58,024 nt of DNA from positions 1 through 58,024 of the forward strand of contig JAGAJM010000010.1 in NCBI GenBank assembly GCA_017626055.1. The letters are read 5' to 3'. Both the position numbers and the translations under genes were made by a program. How positions within the stretch are numbered: the first letter of the stretch is position 1; each line of letters starts with the position of its first letter. Under the pieces are notes generated by a model. It was given only the letters and a program-made list of their open reading frames with translations, ran no database searches and had not been told where the DNA came from. Source of the stretch: a bacterium. Its GTDB lineage: Bacteria; Cyanobacteriota; Vampirovibrionia; Gastranaerophilales; Gastranaerophilaceae. Shown here one piece after another: positions 7,873 through 15,216 of the stretch.

Positions 7873-8089
7873 ACTAACAAAAGAAAAATTGGACATTCCG
7901 TATTCTGAATTTAGAAAAAAGTTTGCCAAAGAAATTAATGATGCGTTTGAAAGTTATCGCAAAACACAACTAAATAAATACTCTTGGAACTTCAAAGACG
8001 ACAATTCTTTGGAGTTTAATTTTTATTTTGAATTACATTGGAACTTCAATCATTTCGGAATGTCAAACTGGTACATAGATAGAATGTAA
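7856..8089 (+). CDS. Small hypothetical protein (77 aa)
   Basis: No family recognised. I place the start at ATG 7856 because AGAGGG (7843-7848) is correctly spaced before it; a TTG at 7850 is the alternative. The product has a basic N-terminus and an aromatic-rich C-terminal half (Trp, Tyr, Phe and Asn around FYFELHWNFNHFG). It overlaps the preceding gene by 17 bases, consistent with one small operon. Such clusters are typical of plasmid or phage cargo, which is inference only. Confidence 0.65.
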   Translation: MILRNKLTKEKLDIPYSEFRKKFAKEINDAFESYRKTQLNKYSWNFKDDNSLEFNFYFELHWNFNHFGMSNWYIDRM

Positions 8090-8144
8090 TTTTTATATTT
8101 ATGAATAAAGGCACAACTATATATTATATTTTAAATGTTTATGC

Positions 8145-8150
8145 TAGAAT
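8145..8150 (+). promoter_or_regulatory. Possible extended -10 promoter of dapL
   Basis: TGC followed by TAGAAT forms an extended -10 box about 65 bases upstream of dapL. The -35 region is poor. Confidence 0.35.
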
Positions 8151-8214
8151 TAAAATAACCAAACTTAAATGAGCTTATTCTGCACAAATTAAGTTAGATT
8201 TAAGCGAGGTAAAT

Positions 8215-9396
8215 ATGAACATTAATGAAAATTATAAAAATTTAAACGAGAGTTATCTTTTTTCAACTATTGCTAAGAAAGTTAGTGATTTTTCTTCAAA
8301 AAACCCGAATATGGAAATAATAAAATTAGGTATTGGAGATGTTACACTGCCTCTTTGTTCTATTGTAATTGAAGAATTACATAATGCGGTTAATGAAATG
8401 AGCTTCAAAGAAACTTTTAAAGGTTATGGCCGGGAGCAGGGTTATGATTTTTTAAAAACTTCAATTCAAAATTATTATAAAAATTTTAATGTTTCACTTA
8501 AGCTCAATGAAATCTTTATATCGGATGGCGCTAAAAGTGATTTGGGGAACATTTTGGATTTATTCTCCAAAAATAATATTTGTTTAATACCTGACCCTGT
8601 TTATCCTGTTTATGTTGATACAAACCTTATGGCAGGAAGAAAAATAATTTATATAGATGCTAATGAAGAAAATAATTTTCTACCTTTGCCTGATGAATCG
8701 ATAAAATGCGATATAATCTATATTTGTTCTCCCAATAATCCTACAGGAGCTGTATATAATAGAGAACAACTTAAAAAATGGGTAGATTATGCAATTTCAA
8801 ACAATGCTATTATTCTTTTTGATTCTGCCTATGAAAGTTTTATATCAGGAGATGAATTTCCAAGAAGTATTTATGAAATTGAGGGTGCAGTTTCTTGTGC
8901 AATAGAATTTTGTTCTCTATCTAAAACAGCAGGTTTTACCGGCACAAGATGCGGTTATACAATTGTTCCCGATAATTTAAATTATAACAATATGAATCTC
9001 AATAAAATGTGGCTTCGCAGACAAACAACAAAATTCAATGGTGTTCCATATATTATCCAAAAAGCTGCTGCTGCAGTATTTACAGATGAAGGGCAAAAAC
9101 AAATTCAAGAAAATCTAAATTATTACAAGCGCAACGCTAAAATTATAAGCGATACTCTTGATAAATTGAATATCAAATATACAGGCGGTAAAAATTCACC
9201 CTATATATGGTTAAAATGTCCAAATAATATGAATTCTTGGGATTTCTTTGATCTATTATTAACTAAAATCGGTATTGTTGGAACTCCAGGGAGCGGTTTT
9301 GGAAAGAATGGCGAAAATTGGTTCAGATTAACCTCTTTTAATACAATTGAAAATACAACCAAAGCTATGGAAAAATTTTATAATTTTTTTAAATAA
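8215..9396 (+). CDS. dapL: LL-diaminopimelate aminotransferase
   Basis: PLP-dependent fold-type I aminotransferase that makes LL-diaminopimelate directly from tetrahydrodipicolinate and glutamate, the short lysine/peptidoglycan route used by plants, cyanobacteria and Chlamydia. The 393 residues contain KLGIGDVTLPL (about 37-47), the PNNPTG motif (173-178), the PLP-binding lysine Lys237 in SLSKTAGFTGTRCG, and an FRLTSF C-terminal Arg motif. GAGG precedes the ATG. Its 3' end overlaps the convergent dapF by 8 bases, so the next two pathway enzymes meet tail to tail. Assignment among class I aminotransferases rests on the DapL-type N-terminus and on dapF next door. Confidence 0.92.
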   Translation: MNINENYKNLNESYLFSTIAKKVSDFSSKNPNMEIIKLGIGDVTLPLCSIVIEELHNAVNEMSFKETFKGYGREQGYDFLKTSIQNYYKNFNVSLKLNEIFISDGAKSDLGNILDLFSKNNICLIPDPVYPVYVDTNLMAGRKIIYIDANEENNFLPLPDESIKCDIIYICSPNNPTGAVYNREQLKKWVDYAISNNAIILFDSAYESFISGDEFPRSIYEIEGAVSCAIEFCSLSKTAGFTGTRCGYTIVPDNLNYNNMNLNKMWLRRQTTKFNGVPYIIQKAAAAVFTDEGQKQIQENLNYYKRNAKIISDTLDKLNIKYTGGKNSPYIWLKCPNNMNSWDFFDLLLTKIGIVGTPGSGFGKNGENWFRLTSFNTIENTTKAMEKFYNFFK

Positions 9397-10234
9397 CAGT
9401 TTCTCCAAAGAAAGAATAATCCGCCCTGCCTGTCATAAAAACAGAATGTTTTATGTCAGTAGAATTTCCGTTCCATTCGATTTTTAATGTACCACCGGGT
9501 AAATTTACTTTTATACTATTATTCAAATAACCGTTTAAAATTCCTGCAACAACTGTTGCGCAAGCTCCAGTTCCACAAGCAGACGTTATTCCGCATCCTC
9601 TTTCCCAAACATGAATAATAACTTCATCTTTTGATAAAATTTCAACAAATTCAACATTGGTTTTTTCAGGGAATAGTTTATCATTTTCGATTATTGAACC
9701 GTATTTATAAGCAAGCTCTTTGCTGTCTTTTTCTACAAAAATAACACAATGAGGGTTTCCCATGCTTACCGTATTTAATAAAAAATCTTTATTATTAAGG
9801 GTATAAGGGATGTTTAAGTTTGCTTTGGTTTTACAAGGAATTTTATTTGGCTCTAAAATCGGTATTCCCATATTTACACAAACTTCGTTTTCAGAAATTA
9901 TTTTTGGAACTATAATTCCTGCTTTTGTTTCAACGGAAAATTCTTTTTTATCAATTATTTTCTTATCGTAAACATATCGACTAAAACACCTCATACCATT
10001 TCCGCACATTTGGGCAACAGAACCGTCAGAATTATAGAATATCCACGAAATATCTGCTTTATTAGTATCCGGATTAACTATAATAAGTCCGTCTGCACCG
10101 ATAGAAAAGTTTCTGTTGCATAGTTTTTGTGCTAATTTGCCAGGTGATAATTTTGTTTTTTGAAATTCTGAATAATCAAGAATAACAAAGTCATTTCCAA
10201 GACCGTTCATTTTCGTAAATTTTATGTTTGGCAT
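9389..10234 (-). CDS. dapF: Diaminopimelate epimerase
   Basis: Converts LL- to meso-diaminopimelate without cofactor, feeding peptidoglycan and lysine synthesis. The 281-residue protein begins FTKMNGLGNDF and shows both catalytic cysteines: Cys77 in MCGNGMRC and Cys220 in SACGTGACATVV. AAAGGAG inside the end of nadE gives its ribosome site; the start overlaps nadE by 13 bases, so both are probably one transcript. The 3' end overlaps dapL, which acts one step earlier on the opposite strand. Confidence 0.96.
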   Translation of the reverse strand: MPNIKFTKMNGLGNDFVILDYSEFQKTKLSPGKLAQKLCNRNFSIGADGLIIVNPDTNKADISWIFYNSDGSVAQMCGNGMRCFSRYVYDKKIIDKKEFSVETKAGIIVPKIISENEVCVNMGIPILEPNKIPCKTKANLNIPYTLNNKDFLLNTVSMGNPHCVIFVEKDSKELAYKYGSIIENDKLFPEKTNVEFVEILSKDEVIIHVWERGCGITSACGTGACATVVAGILNGYLNNSIKVNLPGGTLKIEWNGNSTDIKHSVFMTGRADYSFFGETVI

Positions 10235-12189
10235 AATAAAAACTCCTTTAATTTTTCAGAAATTTCTTTCTCACTTATTCCTTTATAATTAATTTTTGAT
10301 GATGTAATCGGTTGCTTATAATCATGCTTATTAATAGAACGTGAATCAACAATTATGGAAGGTGGCATTATAGACCATTTATAAAGTGCATTTGACATTC
10401 TGCGATAAAATTTATCAAGCCATTCGATTTTTTGTTCTTTTGGCAGGTTTTTGTGTTTCTCATATAAAAATTTCGCGTTTAACATATCATAATAATTTTC
10501 TTTTTTGTTTTCAATTCGCCAAATTATTTCATCTAAAAATTCGTAAGGCATCAATGCATCTTCAGCTGTTAACGGTTCTCCTGTTTCACTGTTTATTGCA
10601 AGTTCTGCCCCCGGTTTTTTATTAATAACACTTTGTGGGATTGTATTTTTCTGTGCTCTGTTTTCATTTAACCATTTTGCAAGAGCGAACAGTTTTGTTT
10701 TCGGAACATCAGCGATAGGTGCAAAGCCACCTGACATATCACCGTTTATTGTTGCATATCCCATATATAATTCAGATTTATCAGATGTTGCAATAGGCAA
10801 AGTTTTGGAAAATTCATTACTTATTCCCCATAAAAATATTGCTCTTGACCTTGCCTGAATGTTATCCATTGTAAAAGAGTCTTCAAATCGGTTATTCCAT
10901 TTGGTTTCAACCTTCTTAAATATTTCTTTTAAAGTTTTGTCAATATTATCAACTACATTTTTAATTGGTGCTTCAAGGAAATTTATTCCTAAATTCTGTG
11001 CTAAATTCTGTGCATCATTTTTACTTTCACTTGATGTGATAACAGATGGCATACTTATACCCAAAACATTATCTTTGCCAAGAGCATCTGCAAGTAATAC
11101 CGCACAAACACTTGAATCAAGTCCACCTGACAGGCCTATTACTGCTTTTTCAAATCCTGTCTTATTGAAATAATCTCTTATTCCCTGAAGGATTGTTTTA
11201 TAGGTTCTTTCTAAATCAGGTTCATATTCAAGAGTATATTCTTTTACTTCTGCTAAGGTTTTTTCAGAACCATTAGTTAAAGGATAAATCTCTCCAATAT
11301 TTTTAATTGGATTAACTATCAAAAACTGCTCTTCAAAGGATTTTGCTCTTGCTATTAATTTACCTTCTTTATTAAATACTCTGCTTGAACCGTCGAAAGA
11401 GCTGTTGTCTATTGCTCCAACTTGATTAACATATACAAAAGGAGTCTTATATTTTTTAGAAATGAATGAAAGCATATTGTGTTTTAATTGTTCTTTTTTG
11501 GCACGTGTAGGGGAAGCTGAACAATTTATAAAAACATCGGGATTTTCTTTTGATAGCTCTTCAACAGGATCTTTTGAATAAAGAACATTGTCATTAAAAA
11601 ATTCTTTGTTATTCCAGCAGTCCTCGCAAATAGAGATTCCGTATTTAATCCCATTAATTATTATGGTTTTAGGGCAGTTCTCAATTTTACTTTCATCAAA
11701 ATTACAAAGTGTATCGGCACTTTGACACCCTACAACAGGTGACGGTTCAAAATATCTGTAATCGTTAAACTCACAATATGTCGGCAAGAGTGACTTTCTT
11801 ACAATGCTTTTTATTGCTCCATTTTGAATAACAGCAAGTGAATTATAATATTTTTTGCCAACATTAATATCTTCTCTTGGCTCAACAAAACCGATAATTG
11901 CACAGGTTTTTGTTGTGATTTTTGCAATTTCTTTTAGCCATTTTATGTTATCTTCGACAATTATCGGATATCTGTCTATTGTATCTTCAATAGGATATCC
12001 CATTAGCGTTAACTCAGGAAATACAACTAAATCTGATTCGATACTCTGAGCAAGATTTATGTATTTAACGACCTTTTTTGCATTATATTCAATATTTCCT
12101 GCAATCGGATTAATTTGAGCAATGCCTATTAAACCTCTTTTTTGTGATAATATTTTATTTTTAAATTTATCTGCAAATAATTCTGTCAT
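10222..12189 (-). CDS. nadE: Glutamine-dependent NAD+ synthetase
   Basis: Amidates nicotinic acid adenine dinucleotide to NAD+ using ammonia from glutamine. The 655 residues combine an N-terminal nitrilase-type amidase with its Glu-Lys-Cys triad (Glu59 in FPELTLMGYP, Lys132 in RKSLLP, Cys188 in GISICEDCW) and a C-terminal ATP-pyrophosphatase domain (SGGLDSS at 354-360). Length and architecture are normal for the two-domain type. No Shine-Dalgarno sequence precedes the ATG; a TATAAT lies 6 bases upstream, so the transcript may be leaderless. It is divergent from the glutamate synthase genes, another glutamine amidotransferase. Confidence 0.96.
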   Translation of the reverse strand: MTELFADKFKNKILSQKRGLIGIAQINPIAGNIEYNAKKVVKYINLAQSIESDLVVFPELTLMGYPIEDTIDRYPIIVEDNIKWLKEIAKITTKTCAIIGFVEPREDINVGKKYYNSLAVIQNGAIKSIVRKSLLPTYCEFNDYRYFEPSPVVGCQSADTLCNFDESKIENCPKTIIINGIKYGISICEDCWNNKEFFNDNVLYSKDPVEELSKENPDVFINCSASPTRAKKEQLKHNMLSFISKKYKTPFVYVNQVGAIDNSSFDGSSRVFNKEGKLIARAKSFEEQFLIVNPIKNIGEIYPLTNGSEKTLAEVKEYTLEYEPDLERTYKTILQGIRDYFNKTGFEKAVIGLSGGLDSSVCAVLLADALGKDNVLGISMPSVITSSESKNDAQNLAQNLGINFLEAPIKNVVDNIDKTLKEIFKKVETKWNNRFEDSFTMDNIQARSRAIFLWGISNEFSKTLPIATSDKSELYMGYATINGDMSGGFAPIADVPKTKLFALAKWLNENRAQKNTIPQSVINKKPGAELAINSETGEPLTAEDALMPYEFLDEIIWRIENKKENYYDMLNAKFLYEKHKNLPKEQKIEWLDKFYRRMSNALYKWSIMPPSIIVDSRSINKHDYKQPITSSKINYKGISEKEISEKLKEFLLCQT

Positions 12190-12195
12190 AAGAAA

Positions 12196-12201
12196 ATTAT
12201 A
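12196..12201 (-). promoter_or_regulatory. -10 box of nadE (leaderless start predicted)
   Basis: On the minus strand TATAAT ends 6 bases before the nadE ATG. The best -35 candidate with a 17-bp spacer is a weak CTTAAA. Transcription would begin at or beside the start codon. Confidence 0.5.
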
Positions 12202-12310
12202 TGTAATAATTATTTGATTTTAAGAAATTGGTTCTTTTATTAAAATATTAACAACTGTAAATACTGTAATTTATTGGAAAATTTTGTAGAAGTTAAGGTT
12301 ATTTTTAACT

Positions 12311-12405
12311 AAAATTTTCAAAAATTTCTAAAATTTTAATTAAAATATCAGAAATTTGATGAAAAATTGCCAAAAATTATCTAAAAATAAAAAACTTTAG
12401 AAAAC
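12311..12405. other. Phased A/T tracts, probable intrinsically curved DNA
   Basis: About ten AAAA/AAATTT tracts follow one another with centres near 12314, 12323, 12333, 12343, 12354, 12365, 12375, 12385, 12392 and 12402, i.e. roughly every 10 bp, just upstream of the promoter at 12423. Helically phased A-tracts bend DNA and can act as an UP-like element. The rest of the 12190-12457 intergenic region holds only the two promoters. Confidence 0.6.
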
Positions 12406-12422
12406 TTAATAAACCCTTAAAA

Positions 12423-12451
12423 TTGACGGCATATAGTACCTGAGAGATAAT
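12423..12451 (+). promoter_or_regulatory. Sigma-70 promoter of the glutamate synthase operon
   Basis: TTGACG (12423-12428), 17-bp spacer, GATAAT (12446-12451). The ATG of the first gene follows 6 bases later (12458), so the predicted start of transcription coincides with the start codon. Confidence 0.75.
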
Positions 12452-12457
12452 TGTACT

Positions 12458-13564
12458 ATGTGCAGAATAGGTTCAATCAAGTCAAAACATTATATACATC
12501 CATCTCTTGCTTTAAAATTGATGCGTTCTCAGCAAAAAGGACACGATAATTCAGGTTTTGCGTTTATTATGCAGGATTTGGGCGGTATTTTTGAAAATTA
12601 TAAGGATTTGCCGATTTTATCTATGGCAGTTACAGATGAAGGCATGAAGTACGCTGAAGACTTGCTTCACAAAACTGGTTTTGTTCGTATTTTTCAATAC
12701 AATCCGGAAGTTTATCCGAATAAATCATTAAGAATAGAAACAATGCCAAACTATGTTTTTGAGGTGTTTCAATATCCGAAAACTTATAAAAATGCAACTC
12801 AAGAAGAAAAAGAGGAGTTACTTCTTGATACAAGATTAAAATTAAGAGCATATTTAGAAAAAAATGAAGAAGGTTTTGTATATTCTTTTTATCCTGATGT
12901 CATTTCCCTAAAAGAAATAGGAGATCCAAATGATATTGGTACATATTTTAATCTCTGGAGTGAGGAAGTTAATCTAAAAGCAAAGATTATAACGGCACAA
13001 TGCAGGCAAAATACAAATTATGACATTGTCAGATACGCGGCACACCCATTTTTCTTGCAGGGTTATACCACTTTAACAAATGGTGAAAATACTTTTTATG
13101 AAAAAAATAAACTTATGCAGGAAAAACTTCATAAAGGTTACATTGGTTTTGAAAGTGATTCACAATGCTTTTTATACACACTTCATTATATTCATAAAAT
13201 TTTAAAGTGGCCACTAAAATATTATAAGCACGTTTTAACACCGCTTCCGTTTGATGAAATGGAAAAACGTGACAACAAAAATGTACTGGAAAGAATAAAA
13301 TCATCTTTGCAAAATTTAGAAATCAACGGGCCTAATACAACTATTGGAGTTTTACCTGACGGAACAATGTTTAATGTAATAGATTCAAAAAAATTAAGAC
13401 CTACCGTTATCTGCAAAGACAAAGATATTGTCATTATGACAAGCGAAGTAACAGGGGCTAATGAAATATTACCCGATAGAGATATTGCTAAAGACATTTA
13501 CACAAACGAAAGAGAACTTGTCGTTGTGGATAATGATTTAAATATTCAAAGGATTGCTCAATGA
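12458..13564 (+). CDS. Glutamate synthase glutaminase subunit (class II amidotransferase)
   Basis: Stand-alone class II (Ntn-type) glutamine amidotransferase domain, 368 residues, equal to the N-terminal glutaminase part of GltB. Cys2 is the expected nucleophile after removal of Met1 (MCRIGSIKSK), which fixes the start codon; GHDNSGF is the typical following motif. It would release ammonia from glutamine for the FMN subunit encoded immediately downstream (ATGA overlap of 4 bases). Such three-piece glutamate synthases are known from methanogens and other anaerobes. No Shine-Dalgarno sequence is present and the promoter -10 box is 6 bases away, so it is probably translated from a leaderless mRNA. 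Confidence 0.9.
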   Translation: MCRIGSIKSKHYIHPSLALKLMRSQQKGHDNSGFAFIMQDLGGIFENYKDLPILSMAVTDEGMKYAEDLLHKTGFVRIFQYNPEVYPNKSLRIETMPNYVFEVFQYPKTYKNATQEEKEELLLDTRLKLRAYLEKNEEGFVYSFYPDVISLKEIGDPNDIGTYFNLWSEEVNLKAKIITAQCRQNTNYDIVRYAAHPFFLQGYTTLTNGENTFYEKNKLMQEKLHKGYIGFESDSQCFLYTLHYIHKILKWPLKYYKHVLTPLPFDEMEKRDNKNVLERIKSSLQNLEINGPNTTIGVLPDGTMFNVIDSKKLRPTVICKDKDIVIMTSEVTGANEILPDRDIAKDIYTNERELVVVDNDLNIQRIAQ

Positions 13565-15216
13565 CAGAAGAAATTAATATAAACAGTATTTCAAAAGATG
13601 ACTTGCCATGGATTATTGAATACGATAGTGATAGATGTATGCTCTGCGGACATTGTGTTGCAGCGTGTTCATTCGGTGCCATTAAAGTTGATGTACAAAA
13701 AAGAAAAAAAGTTAGAGCTATCTCAAACGAAGAAGGTTTTCAAATAGACGAGGACCAAAAAGCAATCCCTGTAATAAAACAAGTAATTGACGCCAATAAT
13801 TTTTGCAGAGGGTGTGGAATTTGCACAAAAGTTTGCCCAAACGGCGCAATTAAAGTAGTTAGAAATCAAACCGAAATCTTTGGAACAAGATACAGAGCAA
13901 AAACTTCAAATAGCGTAAAACGTGGCGGAAGAAGCAATTTGCACACAGAAGGGCGAACATTAGACAAAATTAAAGTCGGAAGAATTTCTCAAATGACTGA
14001 CCCATCGCTTGATGCTTTAAGGCACACTTTTGATTTAAGGACCAATTTAGGCAGAGTCGTAAGTGCGGATAATCTTGATTTTGATGTAGTAAACGGAGAA
14101 TTACAGGAAAAGAAAAGCGAAAAACTACCGGTTAATAAATCTATATACCCAATTATGTTTTCTGATATGTCAATAGGAGCTTTATCTCCAAGAATGTGGG
14201 AGGCAATAGCAATAGCTACTGCTTACTTAAATGAAGTTAAAGGAATCCCGATAAGAATGGCAACAGGTGAAGGCGGTATTCCGGATAAACTTTTACGTTC
14301 AAAATATTTAAAATATATGATATTACAAATTGCATCAGGACACTTTGGCTGGAACAGAATAATTAATTCTATGCCATATATGCAGGAAGATCCTGCAGGA
14401 ATTTTAATTAAAATCGGCCAAGGGGCAAAACCGGGGGATGGCGGACTTTTAATGGCAGAAAAGAATGTAAAACTTATTCAGGAAATCAGAGGTGTACCTA
14501 AAGCGGATTTGCTTTCGCCTCCTAACCATCAAGGACTTTATTCGATAGAAGAAAGTGTTCAGAAGATGTTTTTATCTATGAATTGTGCTTTTAAATTTAA
14601 AGTTCCTGTTGCAATTAAGGTTGCGGCATCATCAACAAGTGTAAGCGTATATAATAATCTTCTTCGAGACCCCTATAATATCGTTGGCGGATTCTTTATA
14701 GACGGTATCGCAGGCGGAACGGGAGCAGCTCACGAGATTTCTTTAAACCATACTGGTCATCCGATTGTTTCAAAACTGAGAGATTGCTACTTGGCAGCAG
14801 TTCATCAGGGAAAACAAGGTCAAATCCCTATTTTTGCAGGTGGTGGAATAGGAATGAACGGAAACCTCGCGGCAGATACTTTTAAAATGATATGTTTAGG
14901 TGCAAGCGGAGTGTTTATAGGTAAATTGATACTTCAAATTGCAGGGTGTGTAGGAAATGATTTCGGTAAGTGTAACGGTTGTAATACAGGCAAATGCCCA
15001 ATAGGAATTACAACTCAAAATCCTAAACTTATGCAACGACTCGATGTTGATAGGGTTGCTGAAAATATAGTTAATTATATTTGTGCAACAGATATTGAAC
15101 TTAAAAAACTCCTTGCACCTGTAGGTAATTCAACTTTGCCGACAGGGAGATCCGATGCTCTTGTTTGTGTTGATAAAAATGTTGCGGAAAGGTTAAATAT
15201 TCAATATGTGTGCTAA
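13561..15216 (+). CDS. Glutamate synthase FMN/iron-sulfur subunit
   Basis: Catalytic synthase piece that aminates 2-oxoglutarate. An N-terminal two-cluster ferredoxin region holds Cys26/29/32/36 and Cys82/85/88/92 (each followed by a more distant partner of the 4Fe-4S pattern); the rest is the FMN-binding TIM barrel of GltB with ATGEGGIP, GQGAKPGDGG, DGIAGGTGAA and AGGGIGMNG motifs, then a cysteine cluster CNGCNTGKCPIG for the 3Fe-4S centre. 551 residues is normal for the archaeal-type split subunit. It overlaps both neighbours (4 and 11 bases), so subunits are translationally coupled. Confidence 0.94.
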   Translation: MTEEININSISKDDLPWIIEYDSDRCMLCGHCVAACSFGAIKVDVQKRKKVRAISNEEGFQIDEDQKAIPVIKQVIDANNFCRGCGICTKVCPNGAIKVVRNQTEIFGTRYRAKTSNSVKRGGRSNLHTEGRTLDKIKVGRISQMTDPSLDALRHTFDLRTNLGRVVSADNLDFDVVNGELQEKKSEKLPVNKSIYPIMFSDMSIGALSPRMWEAIAIATAYLNEVKGIPIRMATGEGGIPDKLLRSKYLKYMILQIASGHFGWNRIINSMPYMQEDPAGILIKIGQGAKPGDGGLLMAEKNVKLIQEIRGVPKADLLSPPNHQGLYSIEESVQKMFLSMNCAFKFKVPVAIKVAASSTSVSVYNNLLRDPYNIVGGFFIDGIAGGTGAAHEISLNHTGHPIVSKLRDCYLAAVHQGKQGQIPIFAGGGIGMNGNLAADTFKMICLGASGVFIGKLILQIAGCVGNDFGKCNGCNTGKCPIGITTQNPKLMQRLDVDRVAENIVNYICATDIELKKLLAPVGNSTLPTGRSDALVCVDKNVAERLNIQYVC

